Part shown: in pieces, positions 13,257 to 25,374 of the stretch
How the letters are laid out: each line of letters starts with the position of its first letter
How positions within the stretch are numbered: the stretch's first letter is position 1
DNA from: Unio delphinus
Taxonomy: Eukaryota > Mollusca > Bivalvia > Unionida > Unionidae
Assembly: GCA_029339505.1 (NCBI GenBank)
Contig: JAQISU010000251.1
Location: 1,700,001 to 1,764,000, forward strand
Direction: 5' to 3'
DNA length: 64,000 bases
Made by a program: the position numbers and the translations under genes
Notes under the pieces: model-generated
Told to the model about the DNA's origin: nothing
Databases searched by the model: none
Seen by the model: only the letters and a program-made list of their open reading frames with translations

Positions 13257-16200
13257 TGAGAATAAATTACACACTATGCTTAGTAGAGCTTAACCACTGC
13301 ACTTAGTTGCACATATAAATGTTTAAAGGCAATGATTATAAAAGTCGGTTTCTTTGGGCATTTCTACACCTCTTTCGTTTCGATAGGCTCATTGTTTGTC
13401 CGTTGCATGCAATGAGTATTACATTTTTCTGATGCCTTTTGCTAGGCATTTCCTCAGTTGTTTGACTTGTGTGCGCTATTATATATTATAAATGATTCTA
13501 GTTGACCAAATTGACATTTTTATTTTATTCTGTGTAAACAACTATACATATCTAAATTATTTCCTACGTACATGGGATTAAAATTAGTACTTTTAGTATT
13601 TTTGTCCATGTTTTAGAATTTCAAGAGTGCAATCCAAGTTATGCTTTTTTGTGTAAACGTTAGGATCATTTCAGAAGGTTTTTTTTCATAGGGTAGTGTT
13701 TTGTTTCTTCAGACATTGCTAATTGTTACCTGCGGTCAAGTAGAGAATTATATAATTTTGTAATGGATAGAATTATATAATTCATGTTTTAAGTCTTAGC
13801 ATAATCAAATTGTATTAAATGTTTTGATCAGTAATATTGGGATGAATTTCATTCCTTCCAATTATTGAATTCAAGTGATTATTTTCTCCGGAAATACAAA
13901 AGTGTTCCGATAAAATTCTTGGATAAAGACAATCACTGCAATTCATAGTGAATTCAAACCTGGAAATATATTATTATGATTGGACACACCATCACGTTCA
14001 GGGTTTGGATTTACTCTGGACTTGTCACGAATTTTAGTCAGGATTTGAAATTATTAGAACTTGTATCAGCAATTCTTTCATAATGTTTGGATATAAATTC
14101 TCAATACCGTAAGTTCCTTTTTCTCATTTTCACTTTGTATTTTAGGGAAATAGATTATTTGTTAAATTTTACAAAGATTTTGGTCTTTAACTATTTTCTG
14201 TTATTTATTTTAAGAGGATCGACTAAAAAATGTTTACATATACTTATACACACAGACTGATACAATTCTATGATCATAAACCTCAGTAATAGAAAAAAAG
14301 CAAAACCAAGACGTTATTATAAAACTTAACAAACCGTTTAACTATCAAAGTTTTAAATGGAAAGTGTAACGAAGGAGCGTACAGTATTATGAAGTGAATC
14401 CAAATTAGTCATATGAAAGTCCTAACTGACTTATAATTTTCAATACCAAAAATGTTCTGGGCCTCCAAAAAACCGCAATGTTGTCCAGAATTCCTTTGAA
14501 AGATATAAACATAGTTGCAGAATAATATTACGGTACGAATAATGAGCACACTCAATCATCACTGAACAGTTTAAACAAATGCTTCCTGACAAAACATATA
14601 TAAATACTGTCAAGTGCCAAATTTTTCGTCAGTGAAATTCAGTAATTAATTCGTAGGCTAGCCGACAATCAACTGTCTTGGAGTAGAGTTTGAACGGAAA
14701 GAATGTTAGTTTACCTCGGTCAGACTGTTACAATATTTAGAGTGAAAACGGACTGAGTGTTTGACACGCGTAAAATAGGTGATTCCGCACGTAGAGCTGT
14801 CAGAGTGATTGGAAACAAATGATAAGGTGACATTTCGATCCTAAGTGGCATTTTTGGCATCTTGATAGACGGTTTTCAAAAGGTCCGCAAGAATAGCATT
14901 TATTCCGATTGGTCAAATGTAGGGGGAAAGGGGGTGTGTCGAATCCCAGAATCGGGGAAATATATACTACGTATCAAATGAGGTTAGTCAGTCTGAAAAT
15001 TTCTCTGCAAGAGAGAAAACCAAAGGTAAAAGTAATTACCAGGACTCCGAGCGTGCTTTGAAAGACAGACGTTCGTAAAATTGTGGTATAAAATTGTGGT
15101 TCCAGGAAACTGAATGTGGAACGATTGTAAGACGCCAAAAAAACACAAGGTATTTAACTCAAATTCACCTTTATCACAATGTAATGTATATGATGTTTTT
15201 CTTTGTCATAGATGCATAATGTATCGATACTATGATACAAATAGCTCAGTATTACATTGATTTAATAACGTACTTTGATATGTTTCTTTGTTACAGATGC
15301 ATGATGTGTTCATATTTTTGTATGGATAGTCGGTTTTACAGTGATTTAATAATGTATTTTTGAATTCTGAATTAGCATTTTTTACCTTATATACTTAGGT
15401 AGGTAAATGGGTGGTGTAGAAAACCCGCCGTGTACATTTATGATTGGAAAATGTTACATTAATTTGAAATTATCATATTAGTAAATATGTATTGTGTGTT
15501 ATGATATATTGCCTCACTTTACGTAATGATTTACGGGAATATATGACTTTCCCGAATTTTGATGTCGATAATTAGCAGTATAGCTCTATTGATCTGAAGA
15601 CTTGTATAGTATTTGTTAGCCGTATAAATGATAACACTGATAGTAAGATCTGATTTTTCGAACCTGAAGACGGACTTACAATCTCAGCTCTTAACGTAAC
15701 GAGATACTTAGGGCGTTTTACCCTTTTCTTTTCAAAGGAAAAATAGTTTGTTTGAAGATCGAATAAGAAATAGCGAGGAAGCCGAAATTCAGAGACGGAA
15801 AAAGAATTTGGAAGACAGAGTTGTGTAATCCCACGTACAACCAAAGGGCAAGCTCAAGTTGAGACTAACGCAGAAGAAGAAAAAACCAGTCGACGAACAA
15901 GGTCATTTTGAATCACCCAACAGTCCAATGTTAAATGAACATTCGATTCCATGATGAAATTTACTCTCAGTATTAACGGCTAACTTCATTTATTTTTATT
16001 AGTGTTTGGGATTTTTATGAGGGTAACCATTATTTTAAAGCTTCACTTTATATATTTCTGAACTAAGTGTATTCAGAAAGAAAGAAATTGTAATTCACAG
16101 TGTCATTCTTTTCTTAATTGTATTGTAATTAAATTCATATTTTATCTTTACGGGGCTCGTGTGTTGTCTTGTTCAAAGTACCATCTCAGATTGCCATATC

Positions 16201-17639
16201 CATTAACCGGGCAAATTACACCGTAGAGATCATCTTCTAGATAACGATAATTAGAGGGAGGCGATCTTCAAGTGTTGTTTTTCCAAGTTGCGCAATACCT
16301 CTGACCAGGCCTTGTGCGAGATTGTATTGATAACACTTTGATAACCGCCAGCACATTACAAATACAAAATAAAACTTGTTTGCATACTTCAATAAGGAAT
16401 ACATTAATTGTGAATGACTCGAAGATCGGAATGAAACTGAATGATTTATTTCCGTTCACAATGGACCCATGGGGCAACAAACACTATTGATTTACGGCAA
16501 ACTAAGTATATTCACATTATCTCACATAAGCAATGAGAAACCACATAAAATTCTTTCCGAAACCTCCATATCTTAGGTCTCACTGGACAGTTTTGTCTGC
16601 AAACTGTCATCTGACAATGACCTTTACCGTGAAAAAGATAATAATATTACATCAAAGATACAAATAAAAACTTACTTAATAAGTTTGTGGAAAAGATGCT
16701 TGTATGATTCTGACTGAGGTATTAATGTTAATTCATGATGGAACTAGTGGCTTTTATACTAAACAAACACAGCCACCTACTCCTCTTTTTACATTCATTT
16801 TTGACAGAAAACAGTTTTTTTCGAATAGTTTCGTGTGTCAATACAGCTCAAAGAATCAGTATGTGTCTTATGCCTGAATAAAGTTCACTAGCACTGTAAC
16901 AAATTAGCATGCTTTTTATCACCAGTCAACTATCTAGATTTTAGATATTTACCTCTGTAGCAGACATAAGTTGATAAAACATCGCGGTTGGTAATGCATG
17001 TGCACTTTGTTAAATAATGTCCTAATAGGTCAAAGTTTCGTGTTTTTTTTTCTTCAAGTTATACTTCTATTGTGACGACACAACGTCAGATAGTGTCAAT
17101 CATGTCATAGGGGTGCCAAGGTAAACTGTTATTGGCATAGATGTTATTAAAATTAAATTTAAACCAGATTTTAAGAACGTTTAGAGAAAAAAGTTTGCGC
17201 AACGGTTTTATCGACTTCCAGTGAATCGACGTCATCATTTACTACTGGGATTGCCCATATTAGTTTAGGTAGAAAGACTATGCGAATTCATTGTGGCTTA
17301 TGCCGTCTGGCCCCTATAATGTCTTGTATAGTGAAGGATTACCAGGAGGAACTTTTCCAATTCGCGACAGTCGATGCTTTTTTTTATACTTGCATATAAA
17401 CAAATTAAGTATTTTAACGAAATTACCTAGCAACAGTTCTCATATTTCTGAACCATACGATGGAAAAACTAGACCAATACAAATAACCAAATAATTTCCA
17501 TGCAATATTAGTTTTAGTAGATCATGAATTTATACCAGTACTTATTAAGTGTAAACAAAATTTTAATTGTTTGCCGAGTGTTTTGCTTATTTAATTTGCA
17601 TTGCTTGTTTTTTTTAAAAAAAAAATAATGATTATAATA
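13257..17639. other. No recognisable gene
   Basis: AT-rich intergenic DNA with no supported reading frame. The part after 13257 is a weak duplicate of the GIMAP 3' flank. A local inverted repeat, 'GAATTATATAATT', occurs twice around 13740-13790. Short open frames at 15572-15844 and 16268-16480 lack domains or codon-bias support. Confidence 0.45.
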
Positions 17640-18126
17640 TTAGATTCATTAATAAATTCGTTACTACCATTACATAAAAGAAACAACCCACCTCCCCTCC
17701 CCCCAATACAACATAAATAAAAAAAAAATCAAAAGCTCGAAATATTTATGCTGCTGATCTTTATAAATAACTAGTACTGCTTTTAGAAAGGGTTTATGAG
17801 GGTAATAAACCAGCTTTGAGTTTATTCTATGAAACTTTAAATGAAATCAAACAGTGTCACAATCAATTAAGATACTAGTCATGGGATAGGTACGATATTA
17901 AAGGTAACCCTTGTGTATAAATGCCCTGTATTAGAGCCCTGAAAGATTGCATAGCTGTTTTATGAAAATTATAGTTTTGTGTGAAGGAATAGATACATAA
18001 GGTAGAATAATCTTCACTACATGAGGAGTTGTATAATGTTAATGGAAATCATACAAAAACTAGAAAGATTGTATTTATATGAACGGAATAATACTAAAGT
18101 AATCCTTTCGATCGAAATAGATGTAG
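17640..18126. repeat. Duplicated unit B, left fragment interrupted by the LTR element
   Basis: Matches 62340-62710, 58190-58450 and 6580-6930. It breaks off at 18126 inside the motif GATGTAG, which is continuous with 'GACTGATACTTG' or 'GACAGATACTTG' in the uninterrupted copies. It resumes at 24043 with GTAG, identifying the insertion and its 4-bp target duplication. Confidence 0.8.
18123..18126. repeat. Target-site duplication GTAG (left) of the LTR retrotransposon
   Basis: GTAG at 18123-18126 is repeated at 24043-24046 directly after the right LTR. The uninterrupted copies at 6919 and 58459 carry one GTAG/GTCG at this place. Confidence 0.8.
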
Positions 18127-18940
18127 TGTTACGTATATTTGATATAAGTCAATTGTATTTATTTTTATTGTTTGTTTGTTAGATTGAAATTTGGCATTTT
18201 AAGTTTTAAGATTCGTTCATAAAAAGGGGTGTGTGTGACCTGTACTTTACAGAGTAAACACCAGGTGTTAACCTCATTTCTGACCTGGCTTCAGAGTTGT
18301 AAACAAGTTTTAAAATGATTGGTTGGTTCCAAGGAAATTTTGAAGCTTTGCATAAACATCTTTATATTTTAGTTGGGTCATAAGCTGTTTACGTGATTTC
18401 TTGAAAGTAAACTTTTTTTCTGAGAGATTCTAGAAGATCGTAACTTCTTTCTTGTTTACGTACAAACAGTCATATAAACTATGTTTTGGAGCGAGCTATT
18501 CAGTAGAAGAATTTGGGCTATTTGAATACTAAGTTGTGTGTAGTTTTAAGTTATTTTAATTACCTTATACTGGAAATTATATCAATTCGTTTGGATCAAG
18601 AGGAATTGTTTTGTTATTTTTTTGGAAAAGAATTGTTCTCATAGATTTTTATTAACAAGAACTGACTTCATCAAGTGACATCGTCTTCCATATTGGATAC
18701 TTCACTGGGAATCGAACTTCGAATTATTTGGAGATTTTATTACGAGGACTTTTGCAATTTCTCTAGTGGATAATATTTTGAATTATTTTTGGATTAATTT
18801 TGGAATTGATTCTTAAAACCATAAGTTTGTTTTTCTTTTCTGAAAAATATTTGTGCTCAATAAATTGTTTATTAAGTTTTACAAGTTTGTTATTTTCACT
18901 CTTTCTATGTTACTGTTTATTCGAGCCTAAGCACGTATTA
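18127..18940 (+). repeat. 5' LTR
   Basis: Starts TGTTACGTATATTTGATA, matching 23233 onward through the whole length, including 'CCAGGTGTTAAC' and 'TTATTCGAGCCTAAGCACG'. Its last bases (TATTA) have diverged from the GAACA end of the 3' LTR. A TGG-initiated segment (TGGTGTCTCGTCCG, 18949-18962) a few bases downstream is a candidate tRNA primer-binding site. Confidence 0.9.
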
Positions 18941-19074
18941 TAGAAATTGGTGTCTCGTCCGAAATTGGAATTTGGCTATACATTTTTTCAGAAAACTTGT
19001 GTTTTAAATTTGAATTCCGCTATTTTTTTTTAAATTTATTAAATCTTTAGTGAGATTGACAGGCTTGTATTAAA

Positions 19075-20362
19075 ATGACATCTAAAGTAGAAATATTTCT
19101 TTCTAGTTCTACTCAGGAGCAATTAGATCTTTTCAAAAAAGATGAGTTGATTCAAATTGCTAGAAAATATGATCTTTCTGAAGTAAAGGCTTCTTTAACC
19201 AAACAAGATATCAAAAAGATTTTGGTCCGATATTTGGTAGAAGAGAATGTTTGGAAAAAAGTGCTTTGATTTAGGTCAGTAAGTCTGCATGAGACTCTGA
19301 TATAAAAATGAAGAAATTAGAATTAAAATTCAAGATGGAATTAGAGTTGAAGAAGCTGGAATTTCAAGAAAGGGAGAAAGAAAGACAATCACAATATGAC
19401 AAAGAGGAGAAAGAGAGACTATTACAATATGACAAAGAGAGGGAAGAAAAGGAATATCAATATAGAATGAAAGAATTAGAGCTGGCAAGTGAAAAACACC
19501 GTCATACTTCAAATCAAAATTTAAGTTTTGATTTAGCAAGGAATATTAGATTAGTGCCCCCTTTTAGAGAAAAAAAGTAGGCAAATACTTCATTCATTTT
19601 GAAAAAGTTGCAGAATATTTAAAGTGGCCAAGGGAGCATTGGACTCAGTTATTGCAATGTGTACTCCCTGGTAAGGCTAGTGAGATTTACACTTAACTGT
19701 CTGTTCACCAAAGTGGTGACTATGATGTGGTTAAATAATGCATTTTAATGGGTTATGAGTTAGTCCCTGAAGCTTATCAGCATAAATTCAGAAATTACAG
19801 AAAAGAAGCTGGACAAACTCATGTCGAATTTGCTAAAGAAAAAGAGCAGTTGTTTGATAGATGGTCCTTAGACAAGAAAGTCGAACAATATTATCAAAAT
19901 CTCAAGCAAATAGTTCAAAAACTGTGTCCATTGTGACGTTAAATCTTATCTTGATGCACATAGGATTGAAACCTTGTAGAATGCTGCTCGAGCTGCTGAC
20001 GAATATTCTTTAACACATTAGGTTAATTTTGTTAACAAGACTTCTACTCAACAGTCTTCTGGCAGAAAGTATTTCAGTCTAATACCAGCCCTTTTAAAAC
20101 TCAAACTAGCACAACTTTCAAAAATCAAACTTCAGAGAAGCTTGATTCTAGATTCTTGTCTCTTCTGACGTGTACGTATTGCAAGAAAAAAGAACACGTT
20201 ATTTCTGATTGCTACAAATTGAAAAATAGGCATCAGAATCAAGACAGACCTGTTCCAAATGCTCATATTTCTAATAGGTCAAGGTCACATTCATGTATTG
20301 AAAGCAATACATTTGTTGGGTCTAATAAATCCCAGTCTGATTTTGTTATGGAGAATTATTAA
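19075..20362 (+). pseudogene. gag remnant with CCHC zinc knuckle
   Basis: Fragmented into open stretches 19075-19269, 19308-19580, 19748-19936 and 20156-20362. The first has a SAP-like helix pair (FKKDELIQIARKYDLS). The second is a strongly charged KE-rich coiled coil. The third resembles the capsid-type helix segment (YRKEAGQTHVEFAKE). The last contains a C-X2-C-X4-H-X4-C knuckle (CTYCKKKEHVISDC). Stops and frameshifts separate every piece, so no full Gag can be made. Confidence 0.75.
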
Positions 20363-20392
20363 CCATGCATATCGAAGGGTTCTATATCACTC

Positions 20393-21352
20393 TTGGGTGA
20401 TACAGCCAATCCCATCCTTATTAACATTTTAAGGGACACAGGATCTTCTCAGAGTCTTTTATCGTCAAGTACTTTGCCTTTTTCTTTTTCTGAGAAGTAT
20501 TCGTCCAATGAAAGTGTTCTTATTCAGGGAGTAGGGTGCGGCTTTGTTAATGTTCCTCTCCATTGTGTAAATTTGGCATCAGACTTAGTGTCAGGACCTG
20601 TGGCAATCGGAACAGTCTCAGTTTTACCCGTAGAGGCCATTCATTTATTGCTAGGCAACGACTTAGCTGGAGACAAGGTTGTGGTTAATCCACTTGTAAC
20701 TGACAAGCCTGGTTTGGATCAGAAAGTTGATCCAATTGAAAAAGAATTCCCTGATATATTTCAAGCTTGTGCAGTTACCAGAGATATGGCAAAGGAAGCT
20801 CATGACAATGATGTTGATGTGGGCAGTATTCCTTTAGCTGACACGTGTATAGGTCAGGCTTTTGATGAGGTCACTTTTACTTCCTGTTTGGATCAATCAG
20901 AAAGTATTGATCATAGTGATCCTCTTTTAACAACTCATTCTCTTTATTCTAAGCAGGGTGATAAACGACAGTCACTTGTCGTTGAACAGGAAAAATATCC
21001 TGAGATCTCTTGTTTGTTTCAAAGGGCAATAAGTGACATTGAAGCCACTGAAGTTCCTGTCTGTTATTTCATTAAAAATGGAATTCTTTTGAGAAAATGG
21101 AGACCTCTCGAGGTAGCTGCTGGTGATGAGTGGTCGGTGAAACATCAAATAGGAGTTCCAAAACCTTACAGACAGGAAATACTTAATCTGGCCCATGAAA
21201 CACCTTTGGCTGGTCATTTAGGGATTAATAAAACTTATCACAAGATCTTGACTCACTTCTATTGGCCAAAAATCAAAAGTGATGTTGCCAAATACTGTAG
21301 ATCTTGTCATACCTGTCAAATGGTAGGAAAACTCAATCAGAAGATACCTTAG
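20393..21352 (+). pseudogene. pol remnant: aspartic protease and integrase zinc domain
   Basis: 319 open codons. The aspartic-protease active site reads LRDTGSSQSLL near the start, with the second conserved motif LLGNDLAGD around residue 88. The C-terminal third has the integrase HHCC zinc domain (GHLGINKTYHK ... CRSCHTCQ). No RT or RNase H lies between protease and integrase, which is the evidence for a non-standard pol order. A stop after 'GKLNQKIP' separates it from the integrase core. Confidence 0.85.
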
Positions 21353-21400
21353 GCTCATCTACAACCTATTCCTGCCATTAACTAACCATTTAGTAGAATT

Positions 21401-22300
21401 ATGGTAGAGTGTCTAGGTCCCTTACCCAAGACCAAGTCAGGTAACCAATACCTGTTGACCATTATGTGTGCGTCAACAAGGTTTCCAGAGGCAATTCCGT
21501 TGAGGAATATAAAATCTAAAACAATAGTAAAAGCTTTGATAAAGTTTTTTACTCAGTATGGCCTTCCCAAATCTGTTCAGTCTGATCAAGGTTCAAACTT
21601 CATGTCTGGAATTTTCCAACAAGTTATGCATGAATTGGGCATTCAGCAATTCATATCTTCTGCCTATCACTCTGAGGGACAGGGGGCATTAGAAAGATTC
21701 AATCAGACTTTGAAAAATATGAACCGATTATATTGCTTTGATACGAATAAAGATTGGGATGAAGGCATTCATTTACTATTGTTTGCTGTTAGAGAATCAG
21801 TTCAAGAATCTTTAGGCTCCAGTCCCTTTGAACTGGTTTTTGGACACACTGTGCGTGGACCATTCAAGTTATTGAAAGAGAAACTTCTCTCTAATGAAGA
21901 TACTGAGATTAATCTTCTTGATTATGTTTCCGATTTTAGATACATGTTGCTTCGCAATAGCAAATCTGCACTCTCCTCAATCTAAACTGAAATCAAGATA
22001 TGATACAAAATCGATGGAAACGAGTTTTCAGCCAGGTGATAGAGTCCTGGCTCTCTTACCAATCCCACAAAATCCTCTTCAGGCCAAATATTATGGTCCC
22101 TACACAGTTGACAGGAAAATTAATGACTTAAATTACATCATAAATACTCCTGGGAGGCGCAGACAAAAACAACTCTGCCATATAAACATGCTAAAAGAGT
22201 GTATTGAAAGAGATAGCTATGTTAAACATGTAATTAATTTAGTTGTACCTGTCCCACTCAATGAAGGAATATCATCAGATTATATTGATATTGGAATGAG
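21401..22300 (+). pseudogene. pol remnant: integrase catalytic core and GPY/F-like module
   Basis: rve-type core: GPLPKTKSGNQYLLTIM, SDQGSNFMSG (second Asp) and GALERFNQTLK (Glu). The first catalytic Asp, normally just ahead of the GPLP motif, reads as Glu (MVECLGPLP). After a frameshift near 21985 the continuing frame has a GPY/F-type module (AKYYGPYTVDRK) and the typical CHINMLKECIERD ending. Recognisably Ty3/gypsy rather than Ty1/copia integrase. Confidence 0.85.
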
Positions 22301-23095
22301 GAATCTTTGTCATTCAGAAATTATGATAGATCTAGACCAGAAACGTTCACATATGCATGTTCAAGAAAGAAATGAACTGCAACAGTTATTATTTGAATAT
22401 GAGCACTTATTAACAGATGTTCGTACAAGGACAAACAAAATTTTTCATGACGTTGAAATTGTAAATTCCAAACTTGTCAAACAACATCCATACAGGATGA
22501 ATCCACTAAAACAGGAATACTTAAAAAAAGAAATTCAATATTTGCTGGAGAATGATTTTATCAAGCCCAGTAAAAGTGATTGGAGTTCACCATGCATTCT
22601 TCTTCCAAAACCAGATAAAACTTTCCGCATGTGTACTGATTATATGAAGGTAAACAGTGTGACATAAACAGATCCATTCCCATTACCAAGACTTGACGAT
22701 TGTATTGATAAAATTGGGAATGCCAAGTATGTCACCAAATTTGACCTTCTGAAAGGATTTTGGCAGATTCCGCTAACGGAAAGAGCAATGGAAATCTCAG
22801 AATTTGTGACTCCAGATTGACTTTACTAATATAAAGTAATGCCATTCAGGATGAAAGGGTCACCAAGTACACTTCAACGTCTTATGAATATGATCACCTT
22901 TGGTCTAGAAAATTGTGATGCCTATATAGATGATGTCATCATCTAAAACGACACCTGGATAGAACATCTAGCAACAATACGAATATTCTTTGACAGACTC
23001 ACTGATGCATGTTTGACAAATAATTTATCTAAAAGTGAGTTCTGCCGTGCTAGTGAGACTTTCTTAGGACATATTGTGGGACATGGACAAGTAAG
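22300..23095 (+). pseudogene. pol remnant: reverse transcriptase, downstream of integrase
   Basis: Ty3/gypsy-like RT. N-terminal motif KQHPYRMNPLKQEYL, then WSSPCILLPKPDKTFRMCTDY within the open stretch ending at 22667. After a stop comes VTKFDLLKGFWQIPL and the catalytic AYIDDVII near 22920-22945, with three further stops, then 'FLGHIVGHG' at about 23065. The sequence ends before RNase H, 137 bases short of the 3' LTR. Confidence 0.85.
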
Positions 23096-23232
23096 ATAGT
23101 TTAATAGCAGACGCTATATATATCATATACACTCTAATTCATACGAGTTTTTTTAACGTTATGTGTAAATTGGTTTGTGGTAAAAAGAACGTTTAATCAT
23201 ATAAACCTTTCATTTTATTTTATGGCTGAAGG

Positions 23233-24042
23233 TGTTACGTATATTTGATATAAGTCATTTATATTTATTTGTATTGTTTGTTTATTAGAGTTAAATTTCG
23301 CATTTTAAGTTTTAAGATTCGTTCATTAGGGGGAGGGGGATACCTGTACTTTACAGAGTAAACACCAGGTGTTAACTTCATTTCTGACCTGGCTTCAGAG
23401 TTGTAAACAAGCTTTTAAAATAATTGGTTGGTTCCAAGGATATTTTGGAGTTTTTTTATAAACATCATTTTATTTTAGTTGGGTCATACGCTGTTTACGT
23501 GATTTCTTGAACGTAAATTTGTTCTGAGAGATTCTAGAAGATCATGACTCCTTTCTTGTTTACGTAAAACAGGTATATAAGCTATGTTTGGAGCTAGCTA
23601 TTCAGTAGAAGAATTTGGGCTATTAGAATACTAAGTTGTGCGTCGTTTTGAGTTATTTTAATTACTTTGTACTGGAAATTATGTCAATTCGTTTGGATCA
23701 AGAGGAATTATTTTGTTATTTATGTGGAAAAGAATTGTGCACATAGATTTTTATTAACAAGAACTGACTTCATCAAGTGACATCGTCTTCCATATTGGAT
23801 ACTTCACTGGGATTCGAACTTCGAATTATTTGGAGATTTTATTACGAGGACTTTTGCAATTTCTCTAGTGGATAATATTTTGAATTATTTTTGGATTAAT
23901 TTTGGAATTGAATCTTAAAACCGTAAGTTTATTTTTCTTTTCTGAAAAATATTTGTGCTCAATAAATTGTTTATTAAGTTTAACAAGTTTGTTATTTTAA
24001 CTCTTTCTATGTTACTGTTTATTCGAGCCTAAGCACGGAACA
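23233..24042 (+). repeat. 3' LTR
   Basis: Begins TGTTACGTATATTTGATA and ends AAGCACGGAACA. Several indels and substitutions distinguish it from the 5' LTR, so the insertion is not recent. GTAG follows directly. Confidence 0.9.
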
Positions 24043-24046
24043 GTAG

Positions 24047-24212
24047 AACTGATACTTGCCGGAAAGTTTAGATATCGGGGTCTTTTGAGGCTGACTTTTA
24101 TTGCCGGATATAACTATATTACGACTAGTTTTCATTATAATTTACCATTTAATTTCTTTTAATGCGCATTGGCAATAGATTGTCTTTAATTTGCGCATGC
24201 TGTTGTTTCGAT
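24047..24212 (+). promoter_or_regulatory. Promoter/first-exon cassette, copy b, left half (interrupted)
   Basis: Continues duplicated unit B after the LTR element. It contains a degraded NRF1-like site (AATGCGCATTGG, 24161) and a second half-site TTGCGCATGC. It stops in TGTTGTTTCGAT at 24201-24212 and resumes at 41482-41493 (TGTTGTCTCGAT), which are the target duplications of the LINE. Confidence 0.6.
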
Positions 24213-24428
24213 GGGGTGCAAAGTCTAGACCTGACGTCCCGCTTGCCATAGGCAAGTGAAGCGTGTCTCATAGCCTCGCCTTTCCAGGTGTAGTGATCGC
24301 TGCAGGACCACTGTCTCGATCTGATGGACAGGAGGTTACTTACATATACCTACACTATTGTGACCACAACAGCACCTTCACGCGGGTATCCTTGTTTTCA
24401 CAGAGCCTGTTGGGTGACGCGACTGAGT
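24213..24428 (+). mobile_element. LINE, 5' untranslated part (left of the Polinton)
   Basis: GC-richer than its surroundings. It begins at the 12-bp target duplication and continues across the Polinton at 40012. The Polinton duplicated TGAGT (24424-24428) from this element. No coding sequence in this part. Confidence 0.7.
24424..24428. repeat. Polinton target-site duplication TGAGT (left)
   Basis: TGAGT directly abuts the terminus AGAAGCAGAGAGGGTG. The same five bases follow the right terminus at 40007-40011. Polintons are known to make 5-6-bp duplications. Confidence 0.75.
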
Positions 24429-24720
24429 AGAAGCAGAGAGGGTGAATCCTACAACGTTTTCAGACAAAATTTGATTGAAATCCTAAAACGAGCCGTCTTA
24501 TAATCTTATTTTAACCAAACAAAGGCGAACCCTACAACGTTTTCAGACAAAAAATTGATTGAAATCTCACTACGAAATCATTTTAACTAAAATAATGAAA
24601 ACGATTTTTTAATCAATTTTGGTCGCAACTTGTTGTCATCCACCCTCTCTGCTGCTGAAGTTTTCAGTTCTGGGTTAATAAAAATAATAAAATGATTTTA
24701 ACCGAATATTTGATCCAGTC
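24429..24720. repeat. Left terminal inverted repeat
   Basis: About 292 bp, nearly identical to the reverse complement of 39714-40006. Differences are a few single bases plus a short divergent patch just inside the inner CTCTCTGCTGCT. It starts AGAAGCAGAGAGGGTG, has an inverted copy of that end motif (CCACCCTCTCTGCTGCT) at 24641-24657, and contains two direct repeats built on CCTACAACGTTTTCAGACAA. Its inner end includes the last codons of the ATPase gene. Confidence 0.92.
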
Positions 24721-25369
24721 CGATACGATATCGTGTCCGAGGATCATGTAAATTTATTGTTGCGAATCCGTGCGGAGTCGACTGAGCATGACTAAAGAAA
24801 TCTCTAAATTGATTGAAGTCCATATCAGAACACCATGTCTGCCAAATATTTCGTAGCGTATGAGTATCAACTCCGTTGAATACAGACAATAAATTGCAGT
24901 TATCTCTGATCACTTTTGGAACCTGAGTGTAGCGTTGAGTGACATATATCACGTCAGTGTTTTTGTGACGCCCACGGGAAAATATTCTAGCAGGATTTTT
25001 TTGTTTATCCAACATTATATCGTCGTATACGACTAAATTGTTAATATCTCCATCAATATCATCAATACTCGGTGCTTCATCGACATCGGTTATAAAATCA
25101 ATGGCGTTCTCACCCTTAATTTCTGATGCATTCTCGTTAAAATCCTTTAACACTTCATAACATCGTTGATCATCTACGCTAGGGGCAATTAAATACAACT
25201 TATCCCACTTCATCCATCTCATTATTAAATTGAGCAACAATTGCGTTTTACCGGATCCAGATGGCCCGATTATAATCATCCGGATAGAGTTTGGTAGCGC
25301 TGCATGATGCTTAATTGGTTCTCTTGTTTTAGTCGCTGAAAAATCAATTATATCCATATTTCTATACAT
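24698..25369 (-). CDS. FtsK/HerA-type genome-packaging ATPase
   Basis: Predicted virion packaging motor ATPase of the A32-like family used by Polintons, adintoviruses and large DNA viruses to pump DNA into capsids. 223 residues, normal length. Walker A GPSGSGKT (35-42), Walker B LVVYDD (112-117), then the signature stretch RGRHKNTDVIYVTQRYTQVP with sensor Gln, followed by IRDNC. Start ATG at 25369; a second ATG four codons on is possible. It diverges from the PLA2 gene with only 5 bp between the start codons, so the two share a promoter region or have promoters inside each other. The stop codon lies inside the left TIR. Confidence 0.93.
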   Translation of the reverse strand: MYRNMDIIDFSATKTREPIKHHAALPNSIRMIIIGPSGSGKTQLLLNLIMRWMKWDKLYLIAPSVDDQRCYEVLKDFNENASEIKGENAIDFITDVDEAPSIDDIDGDINNLVVYDDIMLDKQKNPARIFSRGRHKNTDVIYVTQRYTQVPKVIRDNCNLLSVFNGVDTHTLRNIWQTWCSDMDFNQFRDFFSHAQSTPHGFATINLHDPRTRYRIGLDQIFG

Positions 25370-25374
25370 AAATT

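Larger units (their letters stand above)
18127..24042 (+). mobile_element. Decayed Ty3/gypsy-like LTR retrotransposon, Gmr1-type domain order
   Basis: Flanked by two similar LTRs of about 810 bp (18127-18940 and 23233-24042) and a 4-bp duplication GTAG. Internal coding remnants on the + strand run in the order gag-like coiled coil, CCHC knuckle, aspartic protease, integrase zinc finger, integrase core, GPY/F-like module, then reverse transcriptase. No RNase H is visible between the RT and the 3' LTR. Ty3/gypsy elements normally put integrase last. Integrase ahead of RT in a gypsy-type element matches the published Gmr1 group (known from deuterostomes). Many stops and frameshifts show it is inactive. 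Confidence 0.9.
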
